Shown here piece by piece: positions 1 through 8,437 of a stretch of DNA of 64,000 nucleotides; positions within the stretch are counted from its first letter, which is position 1, and each line of letters begins with the position of its first letter. The position numbers were made by a program, and so were the translations under genes. This DNA is from Chloroflexota bacterium. Lineage in GTDB: Bacteria; Chloroflexota; Anaerolineae; Aggregatilineales; Phototrophicaceae. The notes under the pieces were generated by a model, which ran no database searches, was not told the DNA's origin, and worked only from the letters and a program-made list of their open reading frames with translations. The stretch spans positions 310,001 to 374,000 of the forward strand of contig JAPOVL010000046.1 of the NCBI GenBank assembly GCA_026708115.1, read 5' to 3'.

Positions 1-528
1 GAAGTTCCGCGCGTCATCAGTGCTCCGCGGCTGCACGTATTCCAGCGTCTCGCGAATCAAGCCATCGATCCACAGCGACTGAAAAGTAGCTTCTTCGTTG
101 TATTCAGCTACGGGAAAGGCCACCAGCCCGGACAAGATGCCCATAATCGCCAAGCCGAACATCACAGCGGCGATCGCGCCGATCGCCAGCAGCGCGCGCT
201 GATTCGCTTGTCGGACTTCCCTGCTTGTCATTGTCAATTGAGAGAGGCGCCGCAGCAAACTGGCGCGCTGGTAACCGGCGGCGAAGTTGAGCGGTTTTTC
301 GTATTCCAATGTCTCCGGCAGGGTCACATTTTCCGTCAAAATTGGCAGTAGCTGCGCGCCGCTTTGGCGCGCGCGCGCGATTTCCGCAGCAACGACCGGA
401 TCCTGATTGGATGCGGCCGAGACCAGTACGATCAGCAGCGGCGGCGCTGTTTCAAATGCGCCTGTCAAATCGTCGCGGATCTGCTCTGCAAGTCCCTTTT
501 GCTCAGCTGCATACGTGATGTGAATCAT
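1..528 (-). CDS. TIR-like domain membrane protein, partial (C-terminus beyond left edge)
   Basis: The frame is open from an ATG at 528 to the window edge, giving 176 visible residues. Residues 1-70 look like a small TIR fold: a beta strand and VSAAS segment at 32-40, then an AAEIARA helix (47-53) whose Glu sits where TIR NADases have their conserved Glu, then the strand QLLPIL (59-64). One membrane segment follows at about 112-136, and the rest would lie on the other side of the membrane. TIR domains sense, scaffold or cleave NAD+; which applies here cannot be told. The next gene upstream (660-1373) is on the same strand about 130 bases away. The TIR call rests on pattern only and the C-terminal domain is unseen. 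Confidence 0.6.
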   Translation of the reverse strand, partial: MIHITYAAEQKGLAEQIRDDLTGAFETAPPLLIVLVSAASNQDPVVAAEIARARQSGAQLLPILTENVTLPETLEYEKPLNFAAGYQRASLLRRLSQLTMTSREVRQANQRALLAIGAIAAVMFGLAIMGILSGLVAFPVAEYNEEATFQSLWIDGLIRETLEYVQPRSTDDARNF

Positions 529-659
529 AGCTGCGGGCAATCCCTCGACATTGTGAAAAATAGTACAACCTATTCTGTCATAAGTATGCCCGCCTTCCAA
601 GACCGGCATGATGGGATGGTAGCGCGCTTCGATTCTTGTGGAGATGACGCGCCGAACGA

Positions 660-1373
660 TTATCCCAAAGGCGATATTATCCAGCGCTTGATATCGACCT
701 GTTGCGCTGCTTCCAGCGCGGCGGGATCGCCAATTGGCAGCCAAAAGGGAGAATCGACCACAGTGACAGCGTGATCTTGCGCCGCCAGACCGACGTAATC
801 GCTGATTTCGTATTCGCCGCGCTCCGAGATTGGCAAGTCATAATCGAAGACCCGAGCCTTGAACTTGTAAGCGCCGATGTTGCAGGGGGCCGGCGCCCGA
901 TAACGGCTGCGCGGCGGTTTCTCGTCAATGCGCAGGAAACGCCCGGCTTGGTCGTGGACGACCACGCCGTAATGTTCAAAATCATCCCGCAAGATGGACA
1001 AGATGCCGATCTCTTGACTCGCCAAATGTCCCAGCGCCTCGCGGCTATAGAGGTCATCGCCGTTGATGACGAGAAAGTCGTCGCTGCGCAGGATCTTTCG
1101 GCAAGTTTGCAGCGCGTGCCCTGTTCCCATCGGCTCGGGTAGCTGTTCGACGAGGGTGTATGCCGGGATCAGGTCCTGGCCCGCCATGAAGCGCTCGATC
1201 TGCTCCTTCAGATAGCTGACCACAATCAGCACATGATCGACGATGTCTTGCAAGCTCAACAGAGACCACGCCAAAATCGGCTGTCCCTGCAACTCCAGCA
1301 GTGGTTTCGGTCTGTGGAGGGTGAGGGGGCGCATGCGCGTGCCCTTGCCCCCGGCCAGAATGACGCCGTCCAT
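660..1373 (-). CDS. Sugar-1-phosphate nucleotidylyltransferase family protein
   Basis: NTP_transferase family: transfers a nucleotidyl group to a sugar phosphate to make an NDP-sugar for glycan synthesis. The N-terminal signature LAGGKGTRMRPLT is at 6-18, followed by the KP pair at 23-24 that binds phosphate and sugar, and NGDD at 104-107 supplies the metal-binding Asp. At 237 residues it is a bare catalytic domain without the left-handed beta-helix of GlmU-like enzymes, so it resembles RmlA/RfbF/GCD1-type short forms. The start follows 15 bases after the stop of the acidic protein gene (1389-1919), which suggests co-transcription. The sugar specificity cannot be read from sequence. Confidence 0.85.
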   Translation of the reverse strand: MDGVILAGGKGTRMRPLTLHRPKPLLELQGQPILAWSLLSLQDIVDHVLIVVSYLKEQIERFMAGQDLIPAYTLVEQLPEPMGTGHALQTCRKILRSDDFLVINGDDLYSREALGHLASQEIGILSILRDDFEHYGVVVHDQAGRFLRIDEKPPRSRYRAPAPCNIGAYKFKARVFDYDLPISERGEYEISDYVGLAAQDHAVTVVDSPFWLPIGDPAALEAAQQVDIKRWIISPLG

Positions 1374-1388
1374 CAGCTCTGCCCGCGC

Positions 1389-1919
1389 TCAGCGCAGGTC
1401 ATCGTAAAAGGCGATGTCGCTTTCGTCCTCGTCATCCGTTTCGCCCTCACGAAAAGAGGGGATAATATCGCCGTCCTCGCCATAGAGATCCTGATAATGA
1501 TCGATGTCGTCGTCGTCCAGGTCGTAGCCTTCGTCTTCCAGCTCGTCGTCGTCCAGTTCTAGATCAGCATAGTTATCCAGTAGGTCGTCCAGCAGATCGT
1601 CCTCTTCCAGCAAGTCTTCTTCGACCGTCTCGATATCGTCGGCATCGTCGAGACCTTCCAACGAGACCATTTCCGGTTCTTCCGGGGTATTCAGCAGTGA
1701 CAGCGGGGACTGTATCGCCTCGGGGAGTTCAAGGGGCTTCTCTTCCGCATCCATTTCGTCCATAGCGGCCAGTTCGGCTGCGGAAGGTTCTTCAATGTCA
1801 TCCAGATCTGCAAATGCATTCCCCATCATCAAGTCCAATAGCGTAGACGCGATGGCATCTTCATCCCTGCGTTTGTCTGGTGGTTCAGTTTTTTGGCGAA
1901 CGTCGCGACCGGCTGACAT
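1389..1919 (-). CDS. Highly acidic protein of unknown function
   Basis: The frame is open further upstream to 2063, but ATG 1919 is preceded by GGAGGAGC at ideal spacing, so that start is chosen (176 residues). The extension would be encoded by a dispersed repeat. The N-terminal 40 residues are mixed and charged. From about residue 85 the chain is almost continuous Asp/Glu with regularly spaced Leu and Tyr, so it should be largely disordered and very acidic, somewhat like the tail of the RNA polymerase delta subunit. No catalytic motif is visible. It shares a transcript direction and a short gap with the nucleotidyltransferase downstream. Function unknown. Confidence 0.6.
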   Translation of the reverse strand: MSAGRDVRQKTEPPDKRRDEDAIASTLLDLMMGNAFADLDDIEEPSAAELAAMDEMDAEEKPLELPEAIQSPLSLLNTPEEPEMVSLEGLDDADDIETVEEDLLEEDDLLDDLLDNYADLELDDDELEDEGYDLDDDDIDHYQDLYGEDGDIIPSFREGETDDEDESDIAFYDDLR

Positions 1920-1959
1920 GATCGCTCCTCCACTTGATTCAAAAGACGCTGGGTCCCCT

Positions 1960-2060
1960 GGTCCAATCGACCGAGTGGCGCATTGGACGAGAAGGCTTAT
2001 TGTTTTGCGCGAGCGCGCCATTCCTGGGCCCTTTTCGCCGGTTACGCGCCGAGCGGCTGG
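1960..2060 (-). repeat. Dispersed repeat, copy A (diverged)
   Basis: Read on the minus strand this matches the copy at 26837-26940: both carry CCGCTCGGCGCG, CGGCGAAAAGG, CCCAGG and CGCGCTCGCGCA in the same order. The last third is diverged compared with the other copies. It lies between the acidic protein gene and pdxT. Confidence 0.6.
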
Positions 2061-2113
2061 CATTGACGCCGTCGATGTCTAGCCAGCAGTGGTATTTGGA
2101 CGCTGTGTCAGCG

Positions 2114-2692
2114 TCAAGTGTAACCCTCTTTCACTATAGCGCAAAAGTATGAATGTAGCCGCAAATCGTCGGTTAATTCAGGGTGAAACGAGGTCGCCAG
2201 CAAGTGGTTCTGCCTCACCGCGACAATGCGGCCGTCATCCAGGCGTGAAAGCACATTAACATGCGGTTCCACAGCGATGACGATGGGCGCGCGGATGAAG
2301 ACGGCATGGAAGAGTCCGTCACCTAGACCTTGAAACTTCAAGCCGGTCTCGAAGCTGTCGACTTGGCGGCCGAATGCGTTGCGATTGACCTGAATATCCA
2401 TGGCAGCCAAGATGGGCTGTTCTTCAATGCCGATATCCTTGGCTAGGAAGATCATACCAGCGCAGGTACCCCAGGTTGGTTTGCTGGCGGCATATTCGCG
2501 CAAGGGCTCGACCAGACCGTAACTCGTGGCCAGCTTGCCGATGGTCGTGCTTTCGCCGCCCGGGATGATCAAGCCGTCCAAGCCCTCAAGTTGTTGGGGC
2601 AGCCGCACTTCGACCGCGTCAACATCCAGTTGACGCAGCATCTTGACGTGCTCAATGAAGGCGCCTTGCAGCGCCAATACGCCGATTTTCAC
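2114..2692 (-). CDS. pdxT: Pyridoxal 5'-phosphate synthase glutaminase subunit PdxT
   Basis: PdxT hydrolyses glutamine and channels ammonia to PdxS, which builds PLP from ribose 5-phosphate and glyceraldehyde 3-phosphate. The class I amidotransferase triad is intact: nucleophile Cys77 in GTCAG and HPE at 170-172. The oxyanion motif GGESTT is at 45-50. Length 192 is normal for the family. Translation starts at a GTG at 2692 preceded by AGGAA at 5-base spacing. No pdxS is adjacent, so the synthase subunit must be elsewhere in the genome. The DtxR-type regulator gene lies 78 bases upstream on the same strand. Confidence 0.95.
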   Translation of the reverse strand: MKIGVLALQGAFIEHVKMLRQLDVDAVEVRLPQQLEGLDGLIIPGGESTTIGKLATSYGLVEPLREYAASKPTWGTCAGMIFLAKDIGIEEQPILAAMDIQVNRNAFGRQVDSFETGLKFQGLGDGLFHAVFIRAPIVIAVEPHVNVLSRLDDGRIVAVRQNHLLATSFHPELTDDLRLHSYFCAIVKEGYT

Positions 2693-2770
2693 GGTGTTCC
2701 TGCCAAGTTGCTCTGCTATTGATAATCACCGCTATTGTGAAAGTCTTCCGCTCAAGACGCAAGGGACCAT

Positions 2771-3478
2771 TCAGTCCAATCGCTCCACGCGGATGAGGCG
2801 CGCCAGACTGTCGCCAATGATGCGATACTCGCGATCGAGCCGCAGTTGCATGGGTCCGTTGAAAGGCGCTACGTGGATGACCTCACAGACTTGACCCGGC
2901 ACCAGGCCCAGCGCCTCGATGTATTGCAGGCGGTCTGCTTCGCGTGTGATCAGGCGGTTGATGCGGACGCGGCTGCCGGCTCCCACGCCAAACAGGAATT
3001 CGTCCGCGACAGGCGGGATGCGGCCCTCGGCATCGGGGATCGGCTCGCCATGGGGGCATACGTCGGGCTCGCCGGCCATCTCGTGCATGCGCTGGGTGAC
3101 GGCCTCGCTGAGCCCCCTGCTCAGGCGCTGCGCTTCGTCATAGACGTGCAGCCAACTCATATCCATGATTTTGACTAGGAAAGCTTCGGCAATGCGCTGT
3201 TGGCGGATATGCTTCAGCGCCACGGTTTTGCCTTTTTCCGTGATGGTGATGCCCTGATAGGGTTCGTGATGCAGCAGCCCTAATTCGCCGAGTTTGTTGA
3301 CCATGCGGTTTACCGCGGGTGGGCTAACATAGAGCAGATCGGCGAGTTGAGAAGTGCTGGTGTAAGTGGCGCTCTCCGGCTGGCGGTCGACCAGGCGATA
3401 GATTTCGGCCATGTAAGATCGCATCTTGTTGCTCAAGTCGTCGGTCGTACCGTGGCGTGCTGATTGACGGGTTGACAT
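2771..3478 (-). CDS. DtxR/MntR-family metal-dependent transcriptional regulator
   Basis: A 235-residue three-domain repressor. An N-terminal winged helix spans about 16-85, with the recognition-helix region around LYVSPPAVNRMVNKLGELG. The dimerisation and metal-binding helices (about 86-150) end in the family motif CPHGEPIP. A FeoA/SH3-like domain occupies about 160-235. The family represses metal uptake genes when Mn2+ or Fe2+ is bound. ATG 3478 is preferred; a TTG at 3502 would overlap the end of the phosphoesterase gene by 17 bases. No metal transporter gene is adjacent, so the targets are unknown. Confidence 0.9.
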   Translation of the reverse strand: MSTRQSARHGTTDDLSNKMRSYMAEIYRLVDRQPESATYTSTSQLADLLYVSPPAVNRMVNKLGELGLLHHEPYQGITITEKGKTVALKHIRQQRIAEAFLVKIMDMSWLHVYDEAQRLSRGLSEAVTQRMHEMAGEPDVCPHGEPIPDAEGRIPPVADEFLFGVGAGSRVRINRLITREADRLQYIEALGLVPGQVCEVIHVAPFNGPMQLRLDREYRIIGDSLARLIRVERLD

Positions 3479-3485
3479 TGATGCC

Positions 3486-4217
3486 TTACAAGCCGTGCTC
3501 AAGGCGCGTTATCAGGCGTTCGGGCAAGTTATGGTCATACATGCGGCGCTGTACCGCGCGTATGTCATAGTCGACGCGTCGATGCTCGAAGATGCCGTCG
3601 GTCATATCGAGAATGCCATAGGCGGCTGCCGGGTTTTGATCGCGCGGCTGCCCGATGCTGCCGGGATTGATGATCTGCCGCCGACCGTTGAGAGCATAGG
3701 GTTCGTTATAGATTGGCGCCGCGGATTCGGCATTGCCGTCTTCCGATTCCATCGTATAGATCACCGGCTGATGCGTGTGCCCGACAAAGCAATAGGGCGT
3801 TTCGAAATGCGGGAAGTTCAAGGCAGCGATCATCGGCTCCAGAATATATTCCCAGATCGGTTCGCGCGGGCTGGCGTGTACCAGGGTATATTCGCCGATG
3901 ACAAACGTCACCGGCAGCGCCTCCAACCAGCGAGTATTTTCATCGGTCAGGGTTTCTTGCGTCCATTGCACCGCGCGGCGGGCATCGGGATTGAAAGTAC
4001 GTACGTCCAGGCGTTCCAGCGCGGCCCAATCGTGATTGCCGGCCAGGCAAAGCTGCGGCATGGTCTTCAGCTGGTCGACGCATTCGTTGGGGTCTGGCCC
4101 ATAGCCGACTACATCGCCCAAACACCAGACGAAGTCCCATTCGCCTTTACAATCGGACAGTACTGTTTCGAAGGCGGTATAGTTGGCGTGAATATCGGAG
4201 ATGACGAGGATGCGCAT
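3486..4217 (-). CDS. Metallophosphoesterase family protein
   Basis: Calcineurin-like phosphoesterase with all metal-binding blocks: D8-x-H10, GDVVGYG (34-40), GNHD (60-63), a His in VHASPREP (113-120) and GHTH (146-149). At 243 residues it belongs to the short YfcE/MJ0936-like group, usually phosphodiesterases or protein phosphatases that use two divalent metals. AAGGGC lies 5 bases before ATG 4217. The regulator gene starts 8 bases after this stop codon, so the two are probably one transcript. The substrate is unknown. Confidence 0.88.
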   Translation of the reverse strand: MRILVISDIHANYTAFETVLSDCKGEWDFVWCLGDVVGYGPDPNECVDQLKTMPQLCLAGNHDWAALERLDVRTFNPDARRAVQWTQETLTDENTRWLEALPVTFVIGEYTLVHASPREPIWEYILEPMIAALNFPHFETPYCFVGHTHQPVIYTMESEDGNAESAAPIYNEPYALNGRRQIINPGSIGQPRDQNPAAAYGILDMTDGIFEHRRVDYDIRAVQRRMYDHNLPERLITRLEHGL

Positions 4218-4444
4218 GGATGCCCTTCTTGACCGAGGTTGTCACCGCCATATTACCATGCTTTAGTAGGCGACGCACCTGACGGCTATGCGCCGATTTG
4301 CGTCCGCATCGCCCACCGCCGCCACCCAACATGCCATATCAAACGCTGCCGGCATCTGCGCTCTTATGCTTCTGCCCCTCTCTTCTGTTGAATGCTTATA
4401 CAATGGTATCATGTCCTGTTACGGAAGACGAAAGGAGCAAATGA

Positions 4445-4762
4445 ATGTTTTTTGAATTGCGAGTTTATCCGCTAATGCCAGGCAAGGCTGACGAATTTGT
4501 CAGGTACATGGATGAAGAAATCATCCCCTATCAGCTGTCAAAGGGCATGACCATTCTGGCGTCCTTTGTCAACGACGCCAATGATACCTACGTCTGGATA
4601 CGCCGCTTCGCGAGCGAAGAAGAAAAAGAAGCGCTCTACGATGCTGTATACAACAACGACTACTGGCGGAACGAAGTCAGCCCGAAGCTCCCCGCGTTGA
4701 TGGATGGCGCTGGTATTCAAGTCACAATCCTTAAGGCGACGCCGCGCTCTTTTATGCAATAG
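4445..4762 (+). CDS. NIPSNAP family protein
   Basis: A 105-residue ferredoxin-like alpha/beta domain. It starts with FELRVYPLMPGKADEF and has the mid-protein YVWIRRFASEEEKEAL stretch typical of bacterial NIPSNAP proteins, which are often found beside catabolic hydrolases and have no firmly assigned activity. AAAGGAGC lies just upstream of ATG 4445; the ATG at 4441 is out of frame and stops at once. The acetamidase/formamidase gene starts 44 bases downstream with the same orientation, so the pair probably forms a small operon. Confidence 0.85.
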   Translation: MFFELRVYPLMPGKADEFVRYMDEEIIPYQLSKGMTILASFVNDANDTYVWIRRFASEEEKEALYDAVYNNDYWRNEVSPKLPALMDGAGIQVTILKATPRSFMQ

Positions 4763-4806
4763 CGGCACGCCGCCGCCGGCGCGAGACCGCTCGAGGAGAA
4801 AGAATC

Positions 4807-5736
4807 ATGACCGAACATTTTCTTGATGACAGTGTCACGCAACCCTTTTGGGACAACTCCGTGACGCCGCGCCTGGAGATCGATAGCGGCGATGTTGTGG
4901 TTTTCGATTGCGCTGAGCCCTGCGGACAGGTGACGCCGGAGTGGACTGTCGACCAATACGAGGCACTTGATCGTAGCAAGGTACACGCTCTGAATGGTTC
5001 AGTTTGGATCAAGGATGCTCAACCCGGCGACGCGCTCGAAATCGACATCCTCGACATGCGTCACAAAGGCTGGGGGTGGTCCGCTCATCGCGCCGGCGCC
5101 GGTTTGTTGCCGGAAGACTTCGAATACAGTTATCTGCATCACTGGCGAATCGAAGGCGACACTTGCCATTCCACCGAGTTGGACCACATAAGCGTGCCCT
5201 TCGAGCCGCATCCCGGTGTCGTCGGCGTGGCGCCGCGAGAAACGGGGCGCTTCATCACTGCGCCCCCGCGCGCCAACGGCGGCAACCTTGATGTGCGGGA
5301 CATGGTGATCGGCTCGACAATCTGGATGCCGGTCCTGGTTGAGGGCGCGCTCTTTGCCACCGGCGACTGTCACGCGGCGCAGGGGCAGGGCGAGGTTTGC
5401 GTGACTGGCATTGAAGCGCCGATGACCATGACTATGCGCATCAAACTCCGCAAGGATTTGCGCTTGAAAGAGACGCAGTTGCGTCGTCCCAGTCCGATGA
5501 GCAAGCTCGACAGCCGTGGCTATCACATCACAACCGCGCACGGTCCCGATTTGATGACGAACGCCAAAAACGCCGTCCGCTACATGATCGACTGGCTATG
5601 TCGAAATCATCACATGAATCTTAGCCAGGCTTATATCCTCTGTAGCGTCGCCGGCGACCTGAAGATCAGCGAGATCGTTGACGCGCCCAATTGGGTGGTA
5701 TCCTTTCACATGCCCCTGGCCGTGTTTCGGGAATAG
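4807..5736 (+). CDS. Acetamidase/formamidase family protein
   Basis: FmdA/AmdA family: zinc-dependent hydrolysis of short-chain amides to ammonia and a carboxylate in the cytoplasm. Family landmarks are ALNGSVWIKDAQPGD (61-75), PHPGVVGVAP (135-144), GGNLDVRDM (158-166) and GDCHAAQGQGE (186-196), the last holding the metal-site residues. At 309 residues it is the short single-domain form. A GAGGAGAAA ribosome-binding site precedes ATG 4807. It probably provides nitrogen from amides. The NIPSNAP gene upstream suggests a shared pathway that the sequence does not define. Confidence 0.9.
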   Translation: MTEHFLDDSVTQPFWDNSVTPRLEIDSGDVVVFDCAEPCGQVTPEWTVDQYEALDRSKVHALNGSVWIKDAQPGDALEIDILDMRHKGWGWSAHRAGAGLLPEDFEYSYLHHWRIEGDTCHSTELDHISVPFEPHPGVVGVAPRETGRFITAPPRANGGNLDVRDMVIGSTIWMPVLVEGALFATGDCHAAQGQGEVCVTGIEAPMTMTMRIKLRKDLRLKETQLRRPSPMSKLDSRGYHITTAHGPDLMTNAKNAVRYMIDWLCRNHHMNLSQAYILCSVAGDLKISEIVDAPNWVVSFHMPLAVFRE

Positions 5737-5790
5737 GATCGACTTTTCATCGGCGACGAGGCAGCATGCCCGGATCCAGCGTCTGAAATC

Positions 5791-6606
5791 CTAACGATTC
5801 TTTAACCACATTAGCGCGACAATCGGCCTGCTCAACAGCCAAAGCAGCAACATTTTGGGGGTTCTGTGCTGCTTGCGACAGTAGATCATCAGATCACGGA
5901 AGAAGATGATAGTCGCGAACAAATTGCGCGCGGACGACTTTTCGTGATGCTTGATCTTGGCGGCTGACAGGAAGAATGAGCTCTTTTGATGTTGGCAGGC
6001 GAGCGTGTCTTCCGGGAAGTACAGCAGCAGGTCGTCGTCAAGCCAGAGGTCCTCGCGCCTCATTAATGTGCAGGATCCTGGAATCACCTTGACTTCCCGG
6101 TCGCTCTGACGATCCCAATCCGAGTAGTAGAGTTCATCGTGGACGCGGCGTCTGGCGGTCGGCAACAAATGACCCAGGACAGTGTAGTCGAGCAGCAGGC
6201 TGAGGTATGTGGGTATCTCCGATCCGGTGCGCTGGATCTCGCCGTCCGGATAGCGCAACTGGCCGGTTACCCCAGCGTAGTTCGGGTTTTCCAGCAAAAA
6301 GCGATGCATGAGCGCCAGAGCGTCTGGCGCAACTTCTGTATCGGGATTGAGCAGCAGGACATAATCCGCCGTCGCTCGTTTGATGCCGATATTGTTGCCG
6401 CCGCAATACCAGGTATTGCTCGTCTGCTCCAGCAAGACGACCTCGGGGAATGCCTGGCGGACCATCTCCGCGCTGCCGTCAATAGAAGCGTTGTCGACAA
6501 CGATGACCTCCAGCTGCAAGCCGACGCTCTCGCGCAGGGACCGCAGGCAGGCGCGTAGCAGTTCGCGCGTATTGTAGCTGACAATCACTACTGACAGATC
6601 AGACAT
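5791..6606 (-). CDS. Family 2 glycosyltransferase (rhamnosyltransferase-like)
   Basis: A 271-residue GT-A enzyme. The nucleotide-binding start VVIVSYN is at 6-12, DNAS at 38-41 and NPDTE at 87-91, the DxD-type metal site. An acceptor-side PEDTLA motif lies in the second half. The GG-NN-G spacing after residue 68 and the PGSC segment resemble WbbL-type rhamnosyltransferases. The C-terminal 40 residues are hydrophobic and basic, so it may sit on the membrane. It should build cell-surface polysaccharide. It is isolated, convergent with the acetamidase gene, and no Shine-Dalgarno is obvious before ATG 6606. Confidence 0.88.
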   Translation of the reverse strand: MSDLSVVIVSYNTRELLRACLRSLRESVGLQLEVIVVDNASIDGSAEMVRQAFPEVVLLEQTSNTWYCGGNNIGIKRATADYVLLLNPDTEVAPDALALMHRFLLENPNYAGVTGQLRYPDGEIQRTGSEIPTYLSLLLDYTVLGHLLPTARRRVHDELYYSDWDRQSDREVKVIPGSCTLMRREDLWLDDDLLLYFPEDTLACQHQKSSFFLSAAKIKHHEKSSARNLFATIIFFRDLMIYCRKQHRTPKMLLLWLLSRPIVALMWLKNR

Positions 6607-6679
6607 TGTGGAGGCGCGCTCGCAGCTAATTCATTAGTGTTTTATTTTAGTAATAGGAAACCATGCAATAGGGCACATC

Positions 6680-6708
6680 TTGAAACCGTATGAAAACTTT
6701 GTTACAAT
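6680..6708 (+). promoter_or_regulatory. Sigma70-type promoter for the coiled-coil gene
   Basis: TTGAAA (6680-6685) and TACAAT (6703-6708) are separated by 17 bases. Transcription would start near 6715, giving a leader of about 25 bases before ATG 6739. Confidence 0.55.
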
Positions 6709-6738
6709 ACGACGAACATTGAGACAGGACATTACACG

Positions 6739-7260
6739 ATGGCGCAAACAGAAACAGAAGTCCAGACTCGCACCCAATCCGAACGCATCGTCGCCTTGGA
6801 GGCTACATATGCCCATGTTGCCACCAAGTCGGACATAGCGGATGTTAGAACCGAGATCGCTGGCGTTAGAACCGAAATAGCAAATTCGCGCACGGAATTG
6901 AAGACTGATAACGCCAGCTTGCGCACAGAGCTGAAAACCGATATCGCCAACCTGCGCACAGAAGTGAAGACCGATATCGCCGACCTGCGCGCTGAGCTAA
7001 AATCCGATATCGCCAACTTGCGTACAGAAGTCAAGTCGGAAATCGGAAGTCTGCGTACAGAAGTCAAGTCGGAAATCGGAAGTCTGCGCACAGAAGTCAA
7101 GTCGGAAATCGGAAGTCTGCGCACAAAGGTCGCATCTGATATTGAGAGCCTGCGCACCGACATGAAGAATATGCGATGGATGATCGGCGTGATGATCGCC
7201 GGGGCTTCCGTGTTGGTTGCCGGCGCAAACCTGCTGGTGACATTGGCATTGCGAAGTTGA
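6739..7260 (+). CDS. Hendecad coiled-coil protein with C-terminal membrane anchor
   Basis: 173 residues. After a short N-terminal segment with HVATKSDIADV (26-36), the chain is a long series of 11-residue repeats of the type LRTEVKSEIGS to about residue 140, then a single membrane helix at about 147-169. An 11-residue period is a hendecad, which forms a long, almost straight coiled coil. The last three repeats are nearly identical in DNA too. The ATK-D-I entry motif recurs in two small proteins of the accessory island (32117-32386 and 32491-32730). The opposite strand also has an open frame over this span, but the promoter and membrane helix support the plus strand. Function unknown. Confidence 0.75.
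   Translation: MAQTETEVQTRTQSERIVALEATYAHVATKSDIADVRTEIAGVRTEIANSRTELKTDNASLRTELKTDIANLRTEVKTDIADLRAELKSDIANLRTEVKSEIGSLRTEVKSEIGSLRTEVKSEIGSLRTKVASDIESLRTDMKNMRWMIGVMIAGASVLVAGANLLVTLALRS
7021..7119 (+). repeat. 33-bp tandem repeat, three near-identical units
   Basis: Units at 7021-7053, 7054-7086 and 7087-7119 differ only by a T/C at the third base. Each encodes one 11-residue coiled-coil repeat. More degenerate units extend upstream to about 6855. Confidence 0.9.
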
Positions 7261-7459
7261 TTCACGCTTGCGAGTAGTTTCTTCCTTGAACGGCTACTCT
7301 TCAGATTATAACCATCTTGCGCGCTAAGGGCTCGGCGCCTTCACCGAATGTTTTGCCTGTGCCCAAATTGAAGGTGGTTTGCCCCAGCGTCTGGCGCAAA
7401 CCGTCTGTCTCCGCTAGCATGGTCCCCGCAGTCGCAATTGGAAACCAGGAGAGGCTATT

Positions 7460-8314
7460 ATGAGATTTGGAGTCGTTTATCCACAGACGCAATTGGGGGC
7501 GAACCCGATTGCGATGCGCGATTTCCTGCAAGCTGCCGAAGATATGGGCTACCATCACCTGCTGGTTTATGACCACGTGCTGGGCGCCAATCCCGCGCGC
7601 CCGGGCTGGCAATCCGGCAGGCCGTACTCGTACACGGACAGCTTCAACGAACCATTCACGCTTTTCGCCTGGATGGCCGCGCTGACTGAACGTATCGGCT
7701 TCATGACCGGCGTCTTGATCTTGCCGCAAAGACAGACCGCCCTGGTGGCGAAACAAGCAGCGCAAGTCGATCTACTGTCGGGCGGTCGCTTTCGCATGGG
7801 CATTGGTATCGGCTGGAACGAAGTGGAGTACACCTCGCTCGGCATGGACTTTCGGACGCGCGGCGCTCGCTCTGAGGAGCAGATTGAGTTGCTCCGTATG
7901 TTATGGACGAGCGATCTGGTGAGCTACCAGGGTCGCTTTGATACGATCGATGACGCCGGCATCAATCCCTTGCCGCAGCGGCCGGTTCCCATTTGGATCG
8001 GCGGCACAGCAGATGTGGTGTTGGAACGAGCGGCGCGTATCAGCGACGGTTGGGTGGCGCAATCGGGCGATCCGCAACTTTATCGGGACCATACCGCCAA
8101 ATTTTGGGCCTTCGCCGAGGCTGCGGGCAGCGCAGACCGCGTGGGCTTGCATACGCGCCTAAGCACGCAGCAAGTGCCCGAGAACGCTTGGGAGAGTTAT
8201 GTCGCCGGTTGGGCTGAACTGGGCGCGACCGAGTTGGCGGTTTATCCACACGGCGAAGAACTTGACGATTATCTGGGACGCTTGCGGCGTTTCAAAGAAT
8301 TGTTTGGCCTTTGA
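7460..8314 (+). CDS. LLM-class (luciferase-like) flavin/F420-dependent oxidoreductase
   Basis: A 284-residue TIM-barrel flavin monooxygenase or F420-dependent reductase. It opens with MRFGVVYPQTQLGANP, has the Y-H-H-L-L-V-Y-D-H-V strand early on, LPQRQTALVAKQAAQVDLLS in the middle, and GRFRMGIGIGWNEVEY, the usual cofactor-phosphate loop. The PVPIWIGGT strand follows about 60 residues later. Probe annotations for this family usually read TIGR03619-like F420-dependent. GGAGAG precedes ATG 7460. No neighbour reveals the substrate. Confidence 0.9.
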   Translation: MRFGVVYPQTQLGANPIAMRDFLQAAEDMGYHHLLVYDHVLGANPARPGWQSGRPYSYTDSFNEPFTLFAWMAALTERIGFMTGVLILPQRQTALVAKQAAQVDLLSGGRFRMGIGIGWNEVEYTSLGMDFRTRGARSEEQIELLRMLWTSDLVSYQGRFDTIDDAGINPLPQRPVPIWIGGTADVVLERAARISDGWVAQSGDPQLYRDHTAKFWAFAEAAGSADRVGLHTRLSTQQVPENAWESYVAGWAELGATELAVYPHGEELDDYLGRLRRFKELFGL

Positions 8315-8437
8315 GCGACCATTCAATGCCCGTATTCGCTCGCGCAAGCCGTGCGAGTATATATCGACCAGCCAGGGCCAATCTGCAGTTAGTGATCTTG
8401 AACAAGCCCGCGCCGCAATCGGAATAAGAGCAGACTC

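Noticed and set aside
7021..7119. Possible CRISPR array (33-bp repeats)
   Set aside because: The units are directly adjacent without unique spacers, stay in frame and encode protein. No array was seen elsewhere in the window.
6732..7265. 177-codon minus-strand frame with its own internal repeats opposite the hendecad gene
   Set aside because: Its repeats are a by-product of the 33-bp DNA repeats; the plus frame has a promoter, membrane helix and coiled-coil pattern.
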